From Gymnopilus junonius (lineage: Eukaryota; Basidiomycota; Agaricomycetes; Agaricales; Galerinaceae), in NCBI GenBank assembly GCA_015501075.1, contig JADNYJ010000048.1, positions 124,001 through 188,000 of the forward strand: 64,000 bases of DNA. Reading direction: 5' to 3'. Numbering within the stretch: position 1 is the stretch's first letter; each line of letters begins with the position of its first letter. The notes beneath the pieces are model-generated. The model was not told the origin of the DNA and searched no databases. It saw only the letters and a program-made list of their open reading frames with translations. Positions 56,561-64,000 of this stretch are shown here, in pieces. The position numbers and the translations under genes were made by a program.

Positions 56561-58713
56561 ATGGATATCGACCGAAACCTACTGGGACTTGCTGCGACTG
56601 CTGTTGCCTGCCTCGTTATCTGGAGCTTGCGGAGGATCAAACCCAAGTTCTCATCCGATTCTCTGCCGCCAGGTCCTAGGCCTCTGCCACTTGTCGGCAA
56701 TGTATTTGATATGCCTAGGAAAAAGGAATGGGAGACGTTCTCGAAGTGGGCGAGGGAATACGGTGTGTAACTTATTTCGGCTGGTATCATGTCACTAATT
56801 TCTATGTGCCGTAGGTGATATTGTGTTTCTCAACGTCGCAGGCCACCCTGTGGTCATCCTAAGCTCGGTGAAGGCGACTACAGACCTTTTGCTCGATAGG
56901 TCGTCTATCTACTCTGACAGGCCCCACTTTCCGCTCATTGATCTGTAAGTGACATCGCTATTGTAGTAGCTTTGACCTAATCCTCTGCGTCGGGTATAGT
57001 ACAGGGCACAGGACATTTAACTTCGGATTTATGTCGTATAACAAGGACTGGATCGCGCATCGGAAAATCTTTGCCAGTGGATTTAGCAAAGCCAGCTTAT
57101 CGGATTATCATGAGTCTCATCGTGTGGCAACTCTAAATTTACTGAAGAACTTTTACCGTGATCCAGCTAACTATGCCAATCACTTCAGGCTGTGAGTAGG
57201 CCGTCCGACGTTTACGCAAACAGGTGACTGACCCTCAGGCTCGAGTAGACACGCGGGCCAATTGATCATCGACGTCACCTATGGTATTCCTGTCACTTCT
57301 TTCGAAGATCCCCTCATCCAACTCGCGGAGCGTGTTCTAAAAACGGTCTCTTTATCTGTGAGTCCGATGATGTGGGTCTTGAATCTCGTTCCTATAGGCA
57401 TGTGCTTACTAGTGTTGCTTTCTCTTTTACTGTGATTGAGCCTCTTTTCTTTTAGTTCAAGCGCTTCCGACATGGCTAGGCGGTGACAACTTTACTCGAC
57501 GTTTCAGTCTGTGGAAGAAAGAGCTGTTGGATCTTCAAGTCATGCCCTACGAGAGGACCAAAGCCAGTATGGTGTGCATATCAATTGATCATTCTTTTGA
57601 CATGAATATTGATAATGGCGGCTGGGTAGGTATCTGGAAGCAGCAAGACTTCGTTTACCTCTTCTCTGCTACGTGACATAGAGAGTAACGGTGGAAGTCC
57701 CGACGAAGAGAGACTGATACGTAATTGTGCAGCTGTGGCATATGGAGGTTTGTCTGGCATATTGATCTACTCTTTGCTTGCTAATCTTATCGCCGTAACG
57801 CAGCTGGCTCAGATACGGTATGGATATTACATATATCGAATTGTTGGTCCGTGAAAGAGTCTTTTTTTACAGAGCGTAGCTGCATCCACTGCGTTCCTGC
57901 TTGCCATGTTATTATATCCCGAAGTTCAAGCACGCGCTCAAAGGGAGATAGATTCTATTATAGGGCCAGGTCGTCTCCCTGACTTCAGCGACCGCCCGCA
58001 ACTTCCATACATCGGTGCGATCCTGAAGGAGGTGTTGCGATGGCATACGCCGACCCCTCAAGGTTTGGTTTTGCGTAGCTTTTTGTTTCGCCAGTAAATG
58101 ACGGGTTCGATATAGGGATACCTCATTTGCTGACACGGGATGACCATTATAGAGACTTCGTCCTCCCTGCTGGGTGTATTGTGATCGGAAACATATGGTG
58201 TGCTTTCATTTAACTTTATTTATATGAGGGCTGTCACGAATTATTACCTGCAGGGGGATTTTGCATGACCCAATTGTCTTTGAAGATCCGTTCGAATTTC
58301 GACCAGAACGACACTTATATCCAAAATCTGAGGAATCAGCAGTGCAAATGGAGGTCTTTAGTCGCGTGGCTTTTGGATTTGGGCGAAGGTACGTAGATAT
58401 ATTGTCATTGCCCGGACTCCTTGAGCTCACCCCATTCTAGATCATGTCCCGGCAAACTCTTTGCTGAAGACGAATTATGGTTGATGTTTGCGCAATTTTT
58501 GGCTATTTATAACGTGTCTCCCGATCCAAACCATCCGCCTGCCAAACCTGACTTTGGTTCAGGTGCTATTTCGTCAGTCTGATTCCTATACGACCCTTAA
58601 TAGAATTCGCTGATTTTATTGTGCTTTCCAGGCATCCTATTCCTTTCAAATGTACAATACTTCCTCGCTCTGACAACGCAAAATCATTGATTGAACAAAT
58701 GACTTACGCCTGA
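56561..58713 (+). CDS. Cytochrome P450 monooxygenase (P450-2)
   Basis: Twelve exons (56561..56762, 56815..56944, 57000..57191, 57249..57397, 57456..57571, 57630..57747, 57804..57817, 57873..58062, 58116..58197, 58254..58388, 58441..58572, 58632..58713) give 1542 nt, or 513 aa. N-terminal anchor LGLAATAVACLVIWSL, hinge LPPGPRPLPLVGNVF, I-helix AYGAGSDTSVAASTAFLLAM completed by a 14-nt microexon, K-helix LKEVLRW, FRPERH, and heme loop FGFGRRSCPGK split by an intron. Exons 2-11 match P450-1 base for base in length. Intron 4 appears to start with GC (ATAG|GCATGT), supported by exon 4 being 149 nt in both genes. ER-anchored oxidase; substrate unknown. It lies upstream of a histidine phosphatase gene, with no evident functional link. 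Confidence 0.92.
57804..57817 (+). other. 14-nt microexon (exon 7 of P450-2)
   Basis: CTGGCTCAGATACG between CGCAG and GTATGG. It supplies G-S-D-T of the I-helix and is the same length as exon 7 of P450-1. Confidence 0.85.
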
Positions 58714-59187
58714 CGATAGATATATGGTATTTCTGCTTTATCCAAGTCATCAAATATGATATGATGACTGTTGCTAAAGACTCCTTTTCTTGTATTCTGG
58801 AACTCGCTTTCTTCGTTGAAATGTACGATTTAACTCTATAAATCGCCTTGGACTGGGTGTTTTTGATGTTGTCAATGACTTCAGTCTGTGCACTGAGGTA
58901 AGATAATGAGTGGTAAAAGATACTTCGCTTGACATAGCCTAACGCCCTCTCTGCATTTAAAAATTTGACTCACAATGGACCTTGGCTGGACTCCCATACC
59001 AGGGCCACAACTCGCGTATGACTTCGCCTTGCGCAATGATGAAATCGCTTGCAGGTTGCAGGTATCCATGTATGGATATGGTGTGGATATGGTGCATTGG
59101 CTCGTTGCCATGGCAATAAGAATTTCTCAACTCCGAATTTCCCCCTTGCCGTTACGCCGAGCGTCACCAACATCTTACCTTCTCACC
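58714..59187. other. Intergenic
   Basis: Spacer between P450-2 and the histidine phosphatase gene. Nothing recognised. Confidence 0.5.
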
Positions 59188-60471
59188 ATGACTGAGAGAA
59201 GAACTTACGAGGTAACTTCTCCATATCACAGGAATTTATACTATGACTGAGCCCAGCAGTCCGTTCTAGGCCATTTCGCTCATGATTTTCTTGATGAACA
59301 TCCCTTACCAGCCGTACGCACTTCCTTGACATTTGCGTAGTATGTCTGATTTACGATGATCTTCTAGATACCACCGAGGCTCGGATTGAAAGACGATTCG
59401 GAAGATCGCTGGCAGACGTTCTTTCAGATGGTTCGGCAGTTGAACACCGATGCTGAACCTGGATCCTCATATAAATTTTTCTTGTTAGCCAGGCATGGCC
59501 AAGGATATCGTGGGTTACGAGTTCCCTCCTATACCATCGATGAACGAATCCAAGAATTTTCTAGATAACGTGGCAGAGCTAAAATATGGAACAAAAGCCT
59601 GGGACGAGTCAGTAATATTGATTTCGCTCATTTATCAGCCACGCGACTAAATTTACCAACGGTTTTTCAGTCACTGGGCAGCACTGAATGATGACGGGGA
59701 ACTTACTTGGGGACGTGAGTATTTTCAACGAAGTTACAAGTCTTGCCCTAACAAAACCCCAAAATATGTATCCAGCCGATCCCCTCCTCACTTCTCTGGG
59801 ACAACAGCAGGTTTCAACCATTCGGAACGGACTAACACAGGAAGTCGCCTTGGGCTTACCAGCCCCGCAGAGACGATTTTGCAGTCCACTTTCTCGTGCA
59901 CTCGATACATGCGATATCATGTTTGAAGGAACTTGGCAAGAATATCCGCGTCCAGTTATGGTGTTAGAGGTTTGTTCCTATATTACTGTAGATTTATTCC
60001 TGGTCCCTAATAAAATGGAAAAGGACTGCAGAGAAGAAAACGGTGTCCATACTTGCGATAAGCGAAGAAGCCGATCGTACATAGCTGGCTATAAGCCCCA
60101 TTTCAGTTTTGAAGAAGGTTTTGCTGAATTTGACGACCTCTGGCACCCAAATACTAGAGAAACCAAAGGCAACGTCGCCCAGCGTGCCCGAAAAGTCCTG
60201 GAAATGATATTCGAGACAGCGACGGATGATACTTGTCAGTCTATTGGACCTTACAAGTTTTCCTTTCCTCATACTTTCGTTGACAGTTATTACGATAACC
60301 TCCCATGAAGGATTCATACACGGATTCCTGACTGCGGCTGGAAGAAAAGTCTTCAAATTGCCGACAGGAGGTGACACTCTTAATTCAGAATGACGAACTA
60401 GAAACTAATGAGCGTTCTGTGTAGGAATTGTTCCGGTATTGGTGAAATCAACAGTTCATCGTTCATGTTGA
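59188..60471 (+). CDS. Histidine phosphatase superfamily (phosphoglycerate-mutase-like) protein
   Basis: Nine exons (59188..59211, 59260..59313, 59368..59509, 59565..59607, 59671..59714, 59776..59969, 60024..60234, 60287..60370, 60425..60471) give 843 nt, or 280 aa, all in phase. The phosphate-accepting histidine lies in FFLLARHGQGYHNVAELKYG (R-H-G). RRFCSPLSRALDTCDI supplies the second arginine region. CREENGVHTCDKRRSRSYI is typical of fungal PGM-like proteins. The second catalytic histidine is in ITITSHEGFIHGFLTAAG, and the C terminus is PTGGIVPVLVKSTVHRSC. Such enzymes hydrolyse phosphate esters of unknown substrate; they are not glycolytic mutases. Cytosolic, and intact. Confidence 0.9.
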
Positions 60472-61350
60472 GGTATCCTCTTGTATTATTACAACTCGGA
60501 TGATTGTCAATTTGCGTTCGTAAATTTGAACAAGTAAGCATAGCTTATAAACCGAGTGAATAAAATTTTATAAAAAAGGGCAAATTAACTATACAATAGC
60601 AGACATACAGGGCCCTGACAGGGGATTGAACTTTCAAAGACAGCGTTAGAACAGAAATCCACAAGAAATTGCGCACGATGATGACTCCAACAATTTCTAC
60701 TATTTTTACATGCTTGCTGAATGAACTACATATTTTTAGAAAGAGCGACTGCACAAACTGGGACCTGGGTGAGTATCATTCCACAACTTGAAGTTACCCA
60801 TGGTAAGACAAGACACCTACTTATCGTTCGTTTTTCGTGCTGGGTACTCAAAGGACTAAGGCATAAATATTCGAAAACCTCTGTAGAGTTGTCGACACTA
60901 GGAACAAAGCCAGCATGGCACCCTATTTATAGTCTGCTTCGGCTTATAGAAATCATATACAACGCCAGGCCGTATCCACAAAGGACCTTCAAAACGGAAA
61001 GCATGCAAATCCAAAAAGGGTTAAATTTATTCTTCCTTAAGATTCTCATTAGGTGGTAGCCCTTTGAAGTGTTTCCTACCAACGCAAGGCCCCATTCCTA
61101 ATAAAATATGACTTCGCAGTAGCCAAGGTATACACATGTAAAAGATAATCAATGATAATCAAGAAAACATGCCGAGTATCAGGCACTGATGATCACAAGG
61201 GACCATTTGGGCGGTGATCCCAATGCGAGGAGTCATATTTTCAAGTACAAAGCCGATCATATGTAGGTGGGAAGTAACACCTGCAGGATCGACTATAAAA
61301 CATGGCCTCTGTGACTCGGAGTTACTTCAGTAAGCTCTATTCTTTCCATA
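60472..61350. other. No gene assigned
   Basis: A plus-strand frame at 60721..61059 (112 aa) has no supporting features. Possible promoter CTATAAAAC at about 61294 for the next open frame. Confidence 0.4.
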
Positions 61351-61724
61351 ATGCCAATATGTCTGACATCAATACACTTATCAATGCTGCCCTCGAATGC
61401 GCAAGCAATAATATTCGAGACGGGTATGGTTATTCTGTCAGGAAACCCCATTCCCCGTTCCTCTAATGCAATTGTCAGGACTTTACGAGTTGCTCAAGAT
61501 GTACGTGAACATTGGGAACATTACTTTGCCACCCATGGCAGCAGTAAATTGGGAGCCGCGATTCTCACGCATCGCGCAAAGGATCAGATCAAAGAAATTT
61601 GGACACCGTCAGGAATAGAGGGATCTCAGGAATGGAAAGAGAGCATGGCAGAACTAGAGAACTTGGCAGATGCGACCCTCATCCAGGTTATTGTAAGCTT
61701 AGGACATCATATGCTCATACTTTC
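61351..61724 (+). CDS. Hypothetical protein, cut off by a LINE insertion
   Basis: An open frame from the ATG at 61351 runs through NAIVRTLRVAQDVREHWEHY, FATHGSSKLGAAILTHRAKD and ESMAELENLADATLIQ to a GTTATT that may be a donor. It is followed about 40 bp later by the poly(T) end of the LINE. A second frame at 61362 (MSDINTLINAALECASNNIR) looks equally gene-like at its start, so the true first exon and frame are uncertain. The C-terminal part lies beyond the insertion, outside the window. No family was recognised. Confidence 0.45.
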
Positions 61725-64000
61725 TTTTTTTTTTTTTTTTTTTTTGAGTCATTTTTATGCCTCTGGAGGGTGGGCCCTCGCCTTGGCCTTGTATCTACAT
61801 GTAGTACTTAATTGCACAAATACCATGTGGTCCCACCGCCTTTTGCCCCTCTCCAGGCCATCATTGAGCTTTTGCACCTCCCGGAGCGCATACATCCCCA
61901 TGCTAGAGGCCCGACTGTTCCACAGTCATTTGCAGCTCCTCTGATGTTTGTGAATCAGCACTAGTGGTCGATCGTTCATTGCGAGTTTGCTTTTGTGTGG
62001 GTCTTCTGCTCGCGCACCCGACTGCTTGCACAGCAGGCATGATGAGTGTTGGGAGTTGATCTTCATGACCATTCATGTTAGTTTCTGTTGTCGCCTTGAG
62101 TTCTTGTATTCCATTGTCCAGCCTCATTGTGTGTCAGGTGATTTGAGGGTGTTGTTTTGGGTTTGGTGTTTTGGTGATGCTGGAGTATTGCTGTGTGCGC
62201 ATGCTGCATCTTCAGTTTTAGCCTTCATTTGCTGTGCTTCTGTCAGTGTTTCATTGCAGGATGAGGGGGTCAAAGTCTTTGAGTCGTCATGTTTTGGCTA
62301 AGAATTTGAGGAGTGCCTTCGATTTATTCGGGTCCGCAAGTAGTGTAGAGAGTTTGGGTCTGTCATTTTTCAGTTCAGCTAGTAGTTCTTGATGCTGCTG
62401 TCAATATGCTCAGCATTCGAATATAACGTGTTCAACTGTCTCCCTGGCTCTGATGCCTCCTCATCGGTCTTGGCATTTTGGGCATTTGTTGATTCTGTGA
62501 AGGTAGTAGTTTAGAGGTATATGTCTGGTATGTACCTGGAAGAGTAGGCTGGATTGCACTCTGTTTAGTTTGTCTGTGTTCTTTCTGTACTTTGTGAATG
62601 GGAAGTCGGGGTCGATTTTGTTGAAGCAGGCTTTTCTTGGGGAGGCAGCCCATTTCTCCTTCCACATTTCCTTCAGTTCCTCATAGTAGGTCCTTTTCTC
62701 TGCTGCTGTACTGTTAGCCAAGGGTTTTTGCAGGAGTGCTGGGAGTTCCTCCTCATTGCTGCTGTCCCCGCTTGCTGTGTCCTTGGCCTGCTTATCTGCT
62801 TCTTCATTACCTTTGACATCTGTGTGTCCAGATATCCACTGCAGTCGAATTCGGCCTGGTATCTGCTTTGCCAAGTAGATCATTTCCATCAGTAGTGTCT
62901 GCCCCGTCTTTGGTTTTGGGTACTTAGCTGATCTGATGACAGCTTGGTTATCGATGTAGATACTTATATTGTCTGATGTCACGGTCCTGGCTTCCCTGAG
63001 CAGCCACATTGATAGGATGCCACCTACCAGTTCTGCATCATATGTCGTGTGGGAGGTGGTGTTACTGAGGGTGAATCTGAGTGAGGCTACTGGTTTGTTG
63101 ACATCGCTTCTGTAGAGGACTGCTGCTGCACCAATTTTACTGTTGTGTCCCGATCCATCGGTGAAGACTTTATAATGGCTGTGGTCATCTTGTTCGTTTG
63201 CCATAGACTCCTCTCTGCTTGCTGCGATTGTTGTTTTGAATGGGGGTCGATAGTTTGGGGTAGTCATTGCCGTTTTATCTTCTCATAAATTGTCGGGTTT
63301 ATCACGAAGATGTGTAGCAGTTCATCAATTGGTGCTTTGTGTCTTCTTGGTGGTGATCAGCCTGCGCTGCGGATGACTTTGTATAGCAGGTGGGTCCTGG
63401 GGAGCATGGCCATGCATACTGTGGCCCTGTGACATATCTTTTGTAATGCTAGGTCAGTTGGCAGGAGTCCAGCATGTGCGTCAAGTAAGTCTGTTGGGGT
63501 TGACCGGGTGCCTCCTGTTATCGCCAGGGTGGCTATTCACTGGATTTTTGTTAGCTGTCGCAGTGCTTTTACTGAGCCTATGTTGTGTCGGTAACCTATT
63601 GGTTTAGTTGGTGGGGTATACCAGATGTCGAGGCCATATGTCATCTTTGGGAGAACAGTTGCTATGAAGAGCTGTTTCATTAGTTTTGTGCTTACCCCAG
63701 TCGTCGGCCTCGTGAGTCGGCAGAAGTTCAGTACCCATTTGGTTGCTTTTTCAGTGGCCTGTTGTAGATGTGTCGTCCAGCGAAGTTGGCTGTTGACGTA
63801 CAAGCCTAGGTACTTGAAGCTTTTTACCTCTTCTATAAGTTGTCCGTCCAAATTGAGGCGAGGGTTCCCTAGTTCGTCATCATTATTGTGGCTCCTTGTT
63901 ACATGCATAACAACCGATTTGGTGATCTCGAACTTTGAGTTGTGTGTGTAGCTCCAGTCGAGTCCGCCATCGCATCTGTGCATGATATCTGACAGCTTGT
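61725..64000 (-). mobile_element. Tad-like LINE (non-LTR retrotransposon), 3' part
   Basis: The minus-strand 3' end carries a 21-nt poly(A) (poly(T) at 61725..61745), then a 3'UTR of about 540 bp, the end of ORF2 at 62287, RNase H and reverse-transcriptase C-terminal sequence. The element runs off the right edge, so its 5' end and left-hand target duplication are not visible. Tad-clade affiliation is inferred from the RT-RNase H order and from its presence in a fungus. Confidence 0.88.
62287..64000 (-). pseudogene. LINE ORF2: reverse transcriptase C-terminus, RNase H, C-terminal cysteine motif
   Basis: From the edge: the RT thumb region (EEVKSFKYLGLYVNSQLRW, KQLFIATVLPKMTYGLDIWY), open until TGA at 63539..63537. 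A linker follows with a second in-frame TGA near 63360 and a frameshift near 63263. RNase H spans 63240-62750 with catalytic positions YKVFTDGSGHN, TTYDAELVGGIL, IYIDNQAVIRSA and SGHTDVKGNEEADKQAK. After NKCPKCQDR there are further TGA stops inside a C-x2-C...H-x4-C motif region (RETVEHVIFEC), ending with a TGA at 62287. With at least five in-frame stops, all TGA, it cannot move by itself. Confidence 0.85.

Noticed and set aside
57361..57436. Frame in P450-2 continuing through GMCLLVLLSLLL
   Set aside because: Reads into a stop; alignment with P450-1 shows the exon ends at ATAG with a GC donor.
1..64000. CRISPR arrays, operons, bacterial promoters
   Set aside because: No regularly spaced repeats; intron-rich eukaryotic genes throughout.

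Overview
The window is nuclear DNA of a filamentous basidiomycete, most likely a mushroom-forming agaricomycete. Short GT-AG introns (about 45-75 bp) break up almost every gene. The protein families also fit: multi-exon P450s, a DUF6533 membrane protein, F-box/LRR proteins, a TOK-type potassium channel, HNH and kinase-like families expanded in mushrooms, and a CaaX-type mating pheromone precursor. No rRNA, tRNA, CRISPR array or bacterial operon structure was seen.

Layout. 0.8-1.3 kb: a small, possibly secreted protein of uncertain model. 2.9-4.5 and 9.2-11.9 kb: two copies of a segmental duplication, each carrying a ruined dienelactone hydrolase gene. 6.6-7.9 kb: an intact APH-type phosphotransferase. 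8.4 kb: a 47-residue microprotein. 14-15 kb: a long polypyrimidine tract. 17.8-21.6 kb: a damaged HNH-domain gene and a damaged kinase-like gene. 23.8-25.3 kb: a single-exon F-box protein. 25.4-27.6 kb: an intact 12-exon P450. 29.3-30.3 kb: a non-coding Tc1/mariner-like element, followed by a dead APH paralogue. 32.0-33.2 kb: an F-box-like/nucleotidyltransferase-like protein. 33.5-35.4 kb: three nested DNA transposons, with a target-site duplication readable at each level. 36.1 kb: a mating pheromone precursor. 36.8-39.3 kb: a TOK channel with one base missing in its second selectivity filter. 40.6 and 47.7 kb: two related small membrane proteins. 43.7-45.0 kb: an intact DUF6533 protein. 45.5-46.8 kb: a dead F-box/LRR gene. 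47.9-48.9 kb: unexplained AT-rich open frames. 52.8-53.6 kb: a dual-specificity phosphatase. 56.6-58.7 kb: a second 12-exon P450, paralogous to the first. 59.2-60.5 kb: a histidine phosphatase. 61.7 kb to the right edge: the 3' part of a LINE on the minus strand.

The region looks like accessory, repeat-driven sequence. Several families occur as an intact/broken or duplicated pair (APH, P450, DLH, small membrane protein). Transposons of four kinds are present, and broken genes carry mostly TGA/TAG nonsense codons or single-base indels. The most biologically pointed gene is the pheromone precursor at 36.1 kb. No STE3-type receptor was recognised in the window. Exon models for the P450s, APH, DUF6533, phosphatase, histidine phosphatase and nucleotidyltransferase-like genes were built by hand from splice signals, and each closes to a whole number of codons.
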